NCBI RefSeq assembly: GCF_900104225.1
Contig: NZ_FNJK01000001.1
Location: 186,001-250,000, forward strand
Length of the DNA stretch: 64,000 bases
Source: Streptococcus equinus
GTDB taxonomy: Bacteria; Bacillota; Bacilli; Lactobacillales; Streptococcaceae
Direction: 5' to 3'
The notes under the pieces are model-generated. The model worked only from the letters and a program-made list of their open reading frames with translations. It did no database searches and had not been told where the DNA came from. Positions 56,756 through 64,000 of the stretch are shown here, one piece after another. A program made the position numbers and the translations under genes. The first letter of the stretch is position 1. The number at the start of each line of letters is the position of its first letter.

Positions 56756-57886
56756 ATGCTAACAAAACCAACATCAGCTTATGTACATATTCCTTTTTGT
56801 ACGCAGATTTGTTATTATTGTGATTTCTCAAAGGTATTTATCAAGAACCAGCCTGTCGATGAGTATTTACAGGCTCTTATTCGTGAGTTTGAGTCTTATG
56901 ATATTAAACAGTTGCGTACTTTATATATCGGTGGTGGAACACCAACCTCAATTACTGCAGAACAGCTGGAGTATTTGTTGACGAATTTGACTAAGCACTT
57001 GGATTTGAGTGCTTTAGAAGAATTCACCATTGAAGCTAACCCAGGTGATTTAACAGAAGATAAGATAGAAGTGCTCAAGCGTTCAGCTGTTAATCGTGTG
57101 TCACTTGGCGTTCAAACTTTCAATGACAAACATTTGAAACAAATCGGTCGTAGTCACAATGAAGCACAGATTTATTCAACGATTTCGAATTTGAAAAAAG
57201 CTGGTTTTCATAACATTTCAATTGACTTGATTTATGCTCTTCCTGGTCAAACTATGGAAGATGTTAAGGAAAATGTGGCTAAGGCTATTGCCCTTGATAT
57301 TCCGCACTTGAGTCTTTATAGCTTAATTTTGGAGCATCATACGGTTTTCATGAATAAGATGCGTCGCGGTAAATTACAATTACCTAAAGAAGACTTGGAA
57401 GCGGAGATGTTTGAATATATTATTTCTGAGCTGGAAGCTAATGGCTTTGAGCATTATGAAATATCAAACTTCACCAAACCAGGTTTTGAAAGCCGTCATA
57501 ATTTGATGTATTGGGATAATGCAGAGTATTTTGGTGTGGGAGCAGGAGCTTCTGGCTATTTAAATGGTGTCCGTTATCGTAATCGAGGGCCAATTCAGCA
57601 TTATCTTAAAGCAGTTGCCCAAGGTAATGCTAGATTATCAGAAGAAACGTTGACAAAAGATGAGATGATGGAAGAAGAATTGTTCTTAGGATTACGTAAA
57701 AAATCAGGTGTTTCTATCGCCAGATTTGAAGAAAAATTCGGCTTGCCTTTTGAAGAACGTTATGGTCAAATTGTGAGAGACCTTTGTCAGCAGGGCTTAT
57801 TAGTTCCAGATGATAAGGTAGTACGCATGACCAAAAAAGGACTATTTTTGGGAGACACAGTCGCAGAGAGATTTATATTGGAGTAA
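56756..57886 (+). CDS. hemW: HemW-like radical SAM protein (heme chaperone / coproporphyrinogen oxidase-like)
   Basis: This 376-residue radical SAM protein has the cluster motif CTQICYYCDF near residues 15-24 (CxxxCxxC), GGGTPTSITAEQ near 62-73, and the HemN C-terminal domain with SRHNLMYWDNAEYFGVGAGASGY. Streptococci lack most heme synthesis, and HemW proteins act as heme-binding chaperones rather than oxidases, so this role is inferred. It is followed 5 bp later by the thioesterase gene. Confidence 0.9.
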   Translation: MLTKPTSAYVHIPFCTQICYYCDFSKVFIKNQPVDEYLQALIREFESYDIKQLRTLYIGGGTPTSITAEQLEYLLTNLTKHLDLSALEEFTIEANPGDLTEDKIEVLKRSAVNRVSLGVQTFNDKHLKQIGRSHNEAQIYSTISNLKKAGFHNISIDLIYALPGQTMEDVKENVAKAIALDIPHLSLYSLILEHHTVFMNKMRRGKLQLPKEDLEAEMFEYIISELEANGFEHYEISNFTKPGFESRHNLMYWDNAEYFGVGAGASGYLNGVRYRNRGPIQHYLKAVAQGNARLSEETLTKDEMMEEELFLGLRKKSGVSIARFEEKFGLPFEERYGQIVRDLCQQGLLVPDDKVVRMTKKGLFLGDTVAERFILE

Positions 57887-57891
57887 AAAAG

Positions 57892-58620
57892 ATGGGATTA
57901 AGTTATCAAGAAAAATATCAAGTACCTTTTTATGAAAGTGATATTAATCAAAATATGAAATTATCACAACTCTTATCGCTTGTTTTGCAGGTTTCTGGCA
58001 AGCAATCGTTAAGTCTTGGAATGAGTGACGAGTATGTTTTTCAAACTTATAATCTTGTCTGGATTATCACAGAATACGCTATTGAGATTGATCGTTTGCC
58101 TAAATACACTGAAAACATTGTGATTGAGACGGTCCCAACAGCTTATAACAAGCTCTTTTGTTACCGTGATTTTAATGTCTACGGTCAAGATGGTGAGAAG
58201 ATTTTGACCATTCATTCAACCTTTGTTTTGATGGATTATGACACTCGAAAAGTACATCCTGTCGTTGATGACATTGTGGATGTCTACCAAGTGGAAAAAG
58301 TTAAGAAAATCTATCGTGGTCCTCGCTATGAAGGTTTGGAAAATCCAGAAGAAACTCTTTATCATGTGCGTTTCTTTGATCTTGATTTAAATGGTCATGT
58401 TAATAATAGTAAATACCTTGAATGGATGTATGATGTTTTAGATGTCAACTTTTTAGAAAAATACATTCCTCATCATATTAATTTAAAATATGTTAAAGAG
58501 GTTCAATATGGTCATGACATCAAATCACGTGTTGAACGTGATGGTTTGACAACTAAACATGAAATTGTCACTCAAGGTGTGGTACGAGCTCAAGCACGCA
58601 TTGAATGGAAAGAAAAATAA
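57892..58620 (+). CDS. Acyl-ACP thioesterase
   Basis: This 242-residue protein has two hot-dog domains of the FatA/FatB-like (PF01643) family. It hydrolyses acyl-ACP to free fatty acid. The N-terminal half includes SQLLSLVLQVSGKQSLSLGM. The C-terminal half carries FFDLDLNGHVNNSKYLEWMYDVL, with the conserved catalytic Asn/His positions. The ribosome-binding site is weak (GGAG, in the end of hemW). It is coupled to hemW. Confidence 0.88.
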   Translation: MGLSYQEKYQVPFYESDINQNMKLSQLLSLVLQVSGKQSLSLGMSDEYVFQTYNLVWIITEYAIEIDRLPKYTENIVIETVPTAYNKLFCYRDFNVYGQDGEKILTIHSTFVLMDYDTRKVHPVVDDIVDVYQVEKVKKIYRGPRYEGLENPEETLYHVRFFDLDLNGHVNNSKYLEWMYDVLDVNFLEKYIPHHINLKYVKEVQYGHDIKSRVERDGLTTKHEIVTQGVVRAQARIEWKEK

Positions 58621-58663
58621 GTGCTCTGCTATTTTTAAATAATTAAGGAAAGAAGTAAGACTT

Positions 58664-58694
58664 AATGACCTTTTAACTTACCTGAAAGGTCATT
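58664..58694 (+). other. Inverted repeat before the NagD-like gene
   Basis: AATGACCTTT pairs with AAAGGTCATT around an 11-base loop. It has no proper T run and ends about 8 bp before the ribosome-binding site. It may be a weak terminator or a translation-affecting structure. Confidence 0.45.
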
Positions 58695-58714
58695 TACTAT
58701 ATATGGAGGAAAGA

Positions 58715-59488
58715 ATGACTTATAAAGGCTATTTGATTGATTTAGACGGAACAATTTATAAAGGAAAAGATCGTATTCCAGCTGGGGAACGCTTTATCCA
58801 ACGTCTACAAGAACGACAAATTCCTTATGTATTGGTAACGAACAACTCAACACGTACTCCTGAAAAAGTACAAGAAATGCTGGCAACACAATTTAATGTT
58901 CACACGCCCCTTAATACGATTTATACGGCAACAATGGCAACGATTGATTACATGAATGATTTAAATCGTGGCAAAACTGTTTATGTGATTGGGGAAACTG
59001 GTTTGAAAACAGCTATCGCAGAAGCCGGTTATGTCGAAGATACTGAAAATCCGGCCTATGTCGTTGTTGGACTTGATACTGATTTGACTTATGAAAAATT
59101 GGCAGTAGCGACACTTGCTATTCAAAAAGGTGCTGTCTTTATCGGAACAAACCCAGACTTGAACATTCCAACAGAACGTGGTTTGATGCCAGGAGCTGGT
59201 GCCATTAACAATCTTTTGGAAGTTGCAACACGTGTTAAACCAGTTTATATCGGAAAACCGAATGCTATTATCATGAACAAAGCTTTGGACGTCCTTGGGG
59301 TCAAACGTGAAGAAGCTATCATGGTTGGAGATAACTACCTAACAGATATCATGGCAGGAATTCAAAATGATATTGCTACTTTACTTGTGACAACAGGATT
59401 TACCAAACCTGAAGAAGTGCCAACACTTCCAGTAAAACCTGACCATGTACTAGCTAGCCTTGACGAATGGAATTTTGATGAAAAATAG
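58715..59488 (+). CDS. HAD-IIA (NagD-like) sugar phosphatase family protein
   Basis: This 257-residue HAD phosphatase has motif [11 protein letters not shown], motif [13 protein letters not shown], motif III Lys in [14 protein letters not shown], and motif [15 protein letters not shown], with a C2-type cap in between. Substrates of such proteins are usually small phosphorylated metabolites. An in-frame ATG lies 12 bases earlier but overlaps the GGAGGAAAG site serving the ATG at 58715. The end overlaps the next gene by 11 bp. Confidence 0.9.
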   Translation: MTYKGYLIDLDGTIYKGKDRIPAGERFIQRLQERQIPYVLVTNNSTRTPEKVQEMLATQFNVHTPLNTIYTATMATIDYMNDLNRGKTVYVIGETGLKTAIAEAGYVEDTENPAYVVVGLDTDLTYEKLAVATLAIQKGAVFIGTNPDLNIPTERGLMPGAGAINNLLEVATRVKPVYIGKPNAIIMNKALDVLGVKREEAIMVGDNYLTDIMAGIQNDIATLLVTTGFTKPEEVPTLPVKPDHVLASLDEWNFDEK

Positions 59489-60137
59489 AATTTGGACCTT
59501 TAGCACTTGGTTATGGCTATTATCTTTTGCAGTGCTAGTAGCTATTTACGGCGCTTGGTTAATCTATCCTTTAGAGGTAGATTGGCTTAAGCTAACCCTC
59601 CAAGTGACTATAACAAAAGCTGACCTCTTAAAAAACTTCAATGTCTTGATGACATATCTGACAAATCCCTTATCTCACACCTTGGCTATGCCTGATTTTC
59701 CATCATCAGCTAGCGGGCTTAAGCATTTTTGTGATGTGAAGCATCTATTTCATTTAGCACAAGCAGTATTCATCTTACTAGCTTATCCTTCTTGGCGTTT
59801 TTGGAAAAATAGCAGAGCTGACAAATCCCTTTTTCTACATCAAAAAACATTTGCTTTTGCAGCTATTTTACCGATTTTCATTGCAGTAGCGGGACTTTTG
59901 ATTGGCTTTGACCAATTTTTCACCCTTTTTCATGAAATGCTATTTCCAGGGGATTCTAGTTGGCTCTTTAACCCAGCAACAGATCCGATCATCTGGGTGT
60001 TACCAGAAGAATACTTCATGCACTGCTTTATCATCTTCTTTGTAACTTATGAAGCGATGATGCTAAGCCTAGTCGCAATAGCTCGTAAGCAATTAAATCA
60101 TCGCCTAAAAAATAATGAGAGAAAGGATGAAAAATGA
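59478..60137 (+). CDS. TIGR01906-like integral membrane protein
   Basis: This 219-residue membrane protein has about four to five hydrophobic segments. The first (about residues 8-30) is followed by a loop containing [19 protein letters not shown] later segment [34 protein letters not shown] is typical of the TIGR01906 family (Lactobacillales-specific, unknown function). It starts inside the NagD-like gene and overlaps the next small ORF by 4 bp, so the three are translated as one unit. Confidence 0.82.
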   Translation: MKNRIWTFSTWLWLLSFAVLVAIYGAWLIYPLEVDWLKLTLQVTITKADLLKNFNVLMTYLTNPLSHTLAMPDFPSSASGLKHFCDVKHLFHLAQAVFILLAYPSWRFWKNSRADKSLFLHQKTFAFAAILPIFIAVAGLLIGFDQFFTLFHEMLFPGDSSWLFNPATDPIIWVLPEEYFMHCFIIFFVTYEAMMLSLVAIARKQLNHRLKNNERKDEK

Positions 60138-60304
60138 CATTTGCATGGTACTTTTGGCTACTGTTTGCAGTAGCGTGGATATTTGCCATCACATTTTGGG
60201 TAAAATCAGCTGATATTTCTCAAAAATGGCTACGCATCACCTTCGTTATCGCAGGTATCATCGCCTTTCTTCTACCCTTTTTCTGGGGTTGGCTGGTGAG
60301 TTAA
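60134..60304 (+). CDS. Small two-helix membrane protein, 56 residues
   Basis: This short ORF begins [15 protein letters not shown] and ends FFWGWLVS. Two hydrophobic helices (about residues 4-23 and 35-54) flank a short polar loop (KSADISQKWLR). It overlaps the preceding stop by ATGA and has GAAAGGATG before its ATG, so it is very likely expressed. I do not recognise the family. It may act with the TIGR01906-like protein. Confidence 0.72.
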   Translation: MTFAWYFWLLFAVAWIFAITFWVKSADISQKWLRITFVIAGIIAFLLPFFWGWLVS

Positions 60305-60322
60305 GCAGCAATAAAATAAAAA

Positions 60323-60352
60323 GAAAACAAGCGTGGAAACGCTTGTTTTTTA
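60323..60352 (+). terminator. Terminator after the small membrane protein gene
   Basis: AAAACAAGCGT pairs with ACGCTTGTTTT, followed by TT. Confidence 0.88.
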
Positions 60353-60407
60353 ATAATTTGAGGAGTAAAATAAACTTGTTTAATTTTGTTATATCTATTT
60401 GAATCAC

Positions 60408-60501
60408 AAAAAAATACACCCGAATCGGGTGCCACTTTTACAAGTTGTGTACGGACAAAGCCTTATTTTAACTCGCTGTGTTGTTTCGAATAGTTCCAAC
60501 A
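60408..60501 (-). ncRNA. tracrRNA of the type II-A CRISPR system
   Basis: Read on the minus strand, the RNA begins near CTGTTGGAACTATTCG. It contains an antirepeat (GGAACTATTCGAAACAACAC) that pairs with an S. mutans-type repeat, then AGCGAGTTAAAATAAGGCT with the nexus hairpin, GTCCG, ACAACTTG...AAAGTGGCACCCGA and a terminal hairpin ACCCGA/TCGGGT followed by a T run. The order is that of the S. pyogenes tracrRNA (nexus, stem-loops 2 and 3). It lies upstream of and antisense to cas9. The antirepeat predicts a repeat close to GTTTTAGAGCTGTGTTGTTT. The array is outside the window. Confidence 0.93.
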
Positions 60502-60506
60502 GAATT

Positions 60507-60535
60507 ATTGTAGTATTTTATTTATTAATTTGCAA
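60507..60535 (-). promoter_or_regulatory. tracrRNA promoter
   Basis: Minus strand TTGCAA (60535-60530), a 17-bp spacer and TACAAT (60512-60507). Transcription starts near 60500, giving a short tracrRNA of about 90-95 nt. Confidence 0.75.
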
Positions 60536-60560
60536 GTGTTTTATTAAAAAAGGAGAAAAA

Positions 60561-63500
60561 ATGAAAAAGTCATATTCAATTGGGCTCGATATAGGTACTA
60601 ATAGTGTAGGTTGGGCTGTGATTACTGATGATTACAAAGTTCCAGCTAAAAAGATGAAAGTTTTAGGAAATACAGATAAGAAGTATATCAAGAAAAACTT
60701 ACTGGGTGCACTGTTATTTGATAGCGGTGAAACTGCTGAAGTAACACGTTTGAAGCGTACAGCTAGACGTCGCTACACACGTCGTAAAAATCGTTTACGT
60801 TATCTACAAGAAATTTTTGCTAAAGAAATGGCAAAAGTTGATGAAAGTTTCTTTCAACGCTTGGAAGAATCTTTCTTGACAGATGATGATAAAACTTTTG
60901 ATTCTCATCCAATTTTTGGAAATAAAGCTGAAGAAGATGCTTATCATCAAAAATTCCCGACAATTTACCATCTGCGAAAACATCTTGCTGATTCTCAAGA
61001 AAAAGCAGATTTGCGCTTAATCTATCTTGCTTTAGCACATATGATTAAATATCGTGGTCATTTTTTGATTGAAGGTGAATTGAATGCTGAAAATACAGAT
61101 GTTCAAAAGTTATTCAATGTTTTTGTTGAAACATATGATAAGATTGTTGATGAAAGTCACTTATCGGAAATTGAAGTTGATGCTTCAAGTATTTTAATAG
61201 AAAAAGTTAGTAAATCACGTCGTTTAGAAAATCTTATTAAGCAGTATCCGACGGAAAAGAAAAATACTTTATTTGGAAATCTAATTGCACTAGCTTTAGG
61301 ATTGCAACCAAATTTCAAAACAAATTTTAAGTTATCTGAAGATGCCAAATTACAATTTTCTAAAGATACTTATGAAGAAGATTTAGAAGAGTTACTTGGG
61401 AAAATTGGAGATGATTACGCAGATTTATTTATTTCAGCTAAAAATCTATACGATGCTATTTTGTTGTCAGGAATTTTAACTGTTGATGATAATTCTACAA
61501 AAGCACCCCTATCTGCTTCAATGATTAAACGTTATGTTGAACACCATGAAGATTTAGAAAAGCTAAAAGAATTCATTAAGGCAAATAAATCTGAGTTGTA
61601 TCACGATATTTTTAAAGATAAAAACAAAAATGGCTATGCTGGCTATATCGATAATGGTGTTAAACAAGACGAATTTTATAAATATTTGAAAACAATTCTC
61701 ACTAACATCGATGGTAGTGATTATTTCCTAGATAAAATTGAACGTGAAGATTTCTTAAGAAAACAAAGAACATTTGATAATGGTTCGATTCCGCACCAAA
61801 TTCATTTACAAGAAATGCATGCAATTTTGCGCCGTCAAGGTGAGTATTATCCATTCTTAAAAGAAAATCAAGCTAAAATTGAAAAAATATTAACTTTTAG
61901 AATCCCTTACTACGTAGGTCCATTAGCAAGAAAAGATAGTCGTTTTGCTTGGGCTAATTACCATTCAGATGAGCCGATTACACCGTGGAATTTTGATGAA
62001 GTGGTGGATAAAGAAAAATCAGCTGAAAAGTTTATCACACGAATGACTTTAAATGATTTATATTTACCTGAAGAAAAGGTTTTACCGAAACACAGTCATG
62101 TATATGAAACATTTACGGTTTATAATGAATTAACAAAAATTAAGTATGTTAATGAACAAGGTGAGTCGTTTTTCTTCGATGCAAATATGAAGCAAGAAAT
62201 CTTTGACCACGTATTTAAAGAAAATCGTAAAGTTACGAAAGCTAAACTTTTAAGCTATCTTAATAATGAGTTCGAAGAGTTTAGAATCAATGATTTAATT
62301 GGTCTTGATAAAGATAGTAAATCATTTAATGCTAGCCTTGGAACTTATCATGATTTGAAAAAGATTTTGGATAAATCTTTCTTAGATGATAAGACAAATG
62401 AACAAATCATTGAAGATATTGTGTTGACTTTGACCTTATTTGAAGATAGAGATATGATTCATGAACGTCTTCAAAAATACAGTGATTTCTTTACTTCGCA
62501 ACAGTTGAAGAAACTTGAACGCCGCCATTATACTGGTTGGGGACGTCTATCATATAAACTGATTAATGGAATTCGCAATAAGGAAAATAACAAAACTATT
62601 CTTGATTTCTTGATTGATGATGGTCATGCTAACCGCAATTTTATGCAATTGATTAACGACGAGTCATTATCATTTAAAACTATTATTCAAGAAGCACAAG
62701 TTGTAGGTGATGTTGACGATATTGAAGCAGTTGTTCATGATTTACCTGGAAGTCCTGCTATTAAGAAAGGAATTCTTCAAAGTGTCAAAATTGTCGATGA
62801 ATTAGTCAAAGTAATGGGACATAATCCTGAAAATATTATCATTGAAATGGCGCGTGAAAATCAAACAACTGGTTATGGAAGAAATAAATCAAATCAACGT
62901 TTGAAACGCCTACAAGACTCTCTGAAAGAATTTGGTAGTGACATCCTTAGTAAGAAGAAACCTTCTTATGTTGATAGTAAAGTTGAAAATTCTCATCTTC
63001 AAAACGATCGTTTGTTCCTATACTATATCCAAAATGGTAAGGATATGTACACAGGAGAAGAACTTGATATTGATCGTTTAAGTGATTATGATATTGACCA
63101 TATCATCCCTCAAGCTTTTATCAAAGATAATTCAATCGATAATAAGGTCTTGACAAGTTCAGCTAAAAACCGCGGTAAGTCAGATGATGTGCCAAGTATT
63201 GAAATTGTTCGTAATAGAAAATCGTACTGGTATAAATTGTATAAATCAGGGTTAATTTCTAAACGTAAATTTGATAATTTAACTAAAGCAGAACGTGGTG
63301 GGTTAACTGAAGCTGATAAAGCCGGATTTATTAAACGCCAATTAGTTGAAACACGTCAAATCACAAAACATGTCGCACAAATTTTAGATGCTCGTTTCAA
63401 TATGGAACGTGATGAAAATGATAAGGTGATTCGTGATGTGAAAATCATTACTTTAAAATCAAATCTAGTTTCGCAATTCCGAAAAGAATTTAAGTTCTAT

Positions 63501-64000
63501 AAAGTTCGCGAAATCAATGATTATCATCATGCTCATGACGCTTATCTCAATGCCGTTGTTGGGACAGCTTTACTTAAAAAATATCCAAAATTGGCACCAG
63601 AATTTGTATACGGTGAGTATAAGAAATATGATGTTCGAAAACTTATTGCCAAATCTTCTGAAGAGTATTCTAAAATTGGGAAAGCAACAGCAAAATATTT
63701 CTTCTACTCAAATTTGATGAATTTCTTTAAAACAAAAGTTAAATATGCGGATGGTAGAGTATTTGAACGACCAGATATCGAGACAAATACAGATGGTGAA
63801 GTTGTCTGGAATAAGCAAAAAGATTTTGACATTGTTCGCAAAGTTCTGTCATACCCTCAAGTTAATATTGTGAAAAAAGTTGAAGCTCAAACTGGTGGAT
63901 TCTCAAAAGAATCTATCTTATCTAAAGGTGATTCAGATAAATTAATACCACGTAAGACGAAAAAGGTTTATTGGGATACTAAAAAATACGGTGGTTTTGA
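60561..64000 (+). CDS. cas9: CRISPR-associated endonuclease Cas9, 5' part (type II-A), cut by window end
   Basis: The first 1146 codons are in the window and in frame. RuvC-I is [14 protein letters not shown] with Asp10. The Arg-rich bridge helix is [18 protein letters not shown]. RuvC-II is [12 protein letters not shown] with Glu762. The HNH domain is [12 protein letters not shown] with Asp846 and His847, plus Asn870. RuvC-III is [13 protein letters not shown] with His990 and Asp993. All nuclease residues are present. The sequence is close to SpCas9 throughout and ends at KKYGGF, the start of the PAM-interacting domain, so the PAM preference cannot be judged. AAGGAG precedes the ATG. tracrRNA lies just upstream on the other strand. 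Confidence 0.97.
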   Translation, partial: MKKSYSIGLDIGTNSVGWAVITDDYKVPAKKMKVLGNTDKKYIKKNLLGALLFDSGETAEVTRLKRTARRRYTRRKNRLRYLQEIFAKEMAKVDESFFQRLEESFLTDDDKTFDSHPIFGNKAEEDAYHQKFPTIYHLRKHLADSQEKADLRLIYLALAHMIKYRGHFLIEGELNAENTDVQKLFNVFVETYDKIVDESHLSEIEVDASSILIEKVSKSRRLENLIKQYPTEKKNTLFGNLIALALGLQPNFKTNFKLSEDAKLQFSKDTYEEDLEELLGKIGDDYADLFISAKNLYDAILLSGILTVDDNSTKAPLSASMIKRYVEHHEDLEKLKEFIKANKSELYHDIFKDKNKNGYAGYIDNGVKQDEFYKYLKTILTNIDGSDYFLDKIEREDFLRKQRTFDNGSIPHQIHLQEMHAILRRQGEYYPFLKENQAKIEKILTFRIPYYVGPLARKDSRFAWANYHSDEPITPWNFDEVVDKEKSAEKFITRMTLNDLYLPEEKVLPKHSHVYETFTVYNELTKIKYVNEQGESFFFDANMKQEIFDHVFKENRKVTKAKLLSYLNNEFEEFRINDLIGLDKDSKSFNASLGTYHDLKKILDKSFLDDKTNEQIIEDIVLTLTLFEDRDMIHERLQKYSDFFTSQQLKKLERRHYTGWGRLSYKLINGIRNKENNKTILDFLIDDGHANRNFMQLINDESLSFKTIIQEAQVVGDVDDIEAVVHDLPGSPAIKKGILQSVKIVDELVKVMGHNPENIIIEMARENQTTGYGRNKSNQRLKRLQDSLKEFGSDILSKKKPSYVDSKVENSHLQNDRLFLYYIQNGKDMYTGEELDIDRLSDYDIDHIIPQAFIKDNSIDNKVLTSSAKNRGKSDDVPSIEIVRNRKSYWYKLYKSGLISKRKFDNLTKAERGGLTEADKAGFIKRQLVETRQITKHVAQILDARFNMERDENDKVIRDVKIITLKSNLVSQFRKEFKFYKVREINDYHHAHDAYLNAVVGTALLKKYPKLAPEFVYGEYKKYDVRKLIAKSSEEYSKIGKATAKYFFYSNLMNFFKTKVKYADGRVFERPDIETNTDGEVVWNKQKDFDIVRKVLSYPQVNIVKKVEAQTGGFSKESILSKGDSDKLIPRKTKKVYWDTKKYGGF

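Noticed and set aside
60361..60560. CRISPR repeat array before cas9
   Set aside because: Only one repeat-like stretch occurs and it is the tracrRNA antirepeat. There are no spaced repeats in the window.
60561..64000. cas9 as a truncated pseudogene
   Set aside because: The frame is open to the last base and all catalytic motifs are present. It simply crosses the window edge.

Overview
This window is low-GC chromosomal DNA from a streptococcus. The evidence is a type II-A Cas9 with an S. mutans/S. pyogenes-type tracrRNA, AdcA with a perfect AdcR box, the rodA-HAD-gyrB-ezrA block, murT-gatD, cdaA-cdaR-glmM, and a YSIRK/LPXTG amylopullulanase. A complete histidine operon together with a surface starch-degrading enzyme suggests the S. 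bovis/equinus group (gallolyticus, infantarius, lutetiensis, equinus) or a near relative. The species is an inference.

Layout. 1-3.1 kb: tail of a ypmB-like gene, aspartate aminotransferase, a chagasin-type (I42) protease-inhibitor-like protein, and asnS. 3.2-5.3 kb: a minus-strand operon of a nucleoside hydrolase and an ECF S component behind a leader that matches a preQ1-I riboswitch, pointing to salvage of queuosine or queuine. 5.3-11.1 kb: ridA, then a minus-strand pair of 2-hydroxyacyl-CoA dehydratase activase/reductase-like iron-sulfur proteins, divergent from a TetR-family regulator, with two near-identical palindromes in the shared promoter region. 11.1-16.1 kb: a DUF1003 membrane protein, the overlapping rapZ-yvcK-whiA set, and a C69 dipeptidase. 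16.2-26.4 kb: AdcR-controlled adcA, a GH73 glucosaminidase, rpmE2, a candidate small RNA, a DHH phosphodiesterase, adenosine deaminase, flavodoxin, a stand-alone SufB, a TVP38 membrane protein, chorismate mutase, a CLC-F-like fluoride antiporter, rplS with its leader, and tRNA-Arg(CCU).

26.7-32.4 kb: rodA, a HAD phosphatase-like protein, gyrB and ezrA. 32.4-40.9 kb: a T-box-controlled operon hisC-Z-G-D-serB-like-B-H-A-F-I-E. 41.1-47.8 kb: a 2216-residue cell-wall-anchored bifunctional amylase/pullulanase with two LacI/MalR-type operators upstream. 47.9-60.3 kb: glycerate kinase, YueI, enolase, gatD/murT (peptidoglycan amidation), divergent cdaA-cdaR-glmM (c-di-AMP and amino-sugar synthesis), hemW, an acyl-ACP thioesterase, a NagD-like phosphatase, a TIGR01906-like membrane protein and a 56-residue membrane peptide. 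60.4-64.0 kb: tracrRNA on the minus strand and the first 1146 codons of cas9, which leaves the window at the start of its PAM-interacting domain.

Most of the window is core genome. The parts most worth following are the preQ1-linked salvage operon, the SerB-like enzyme filling a gap in the histidine operon, the candidate small RNA at 18.7-18.8 kb, several genes whose promoters predict leaderless or near-leaderless mRNAs, the paired operators at 10.3-10.4 kb and 41.0 kb, and the CRISPR-Cas9 locus. No insertion sequence, prophage or CRISPR repeat array was seen inside the window.
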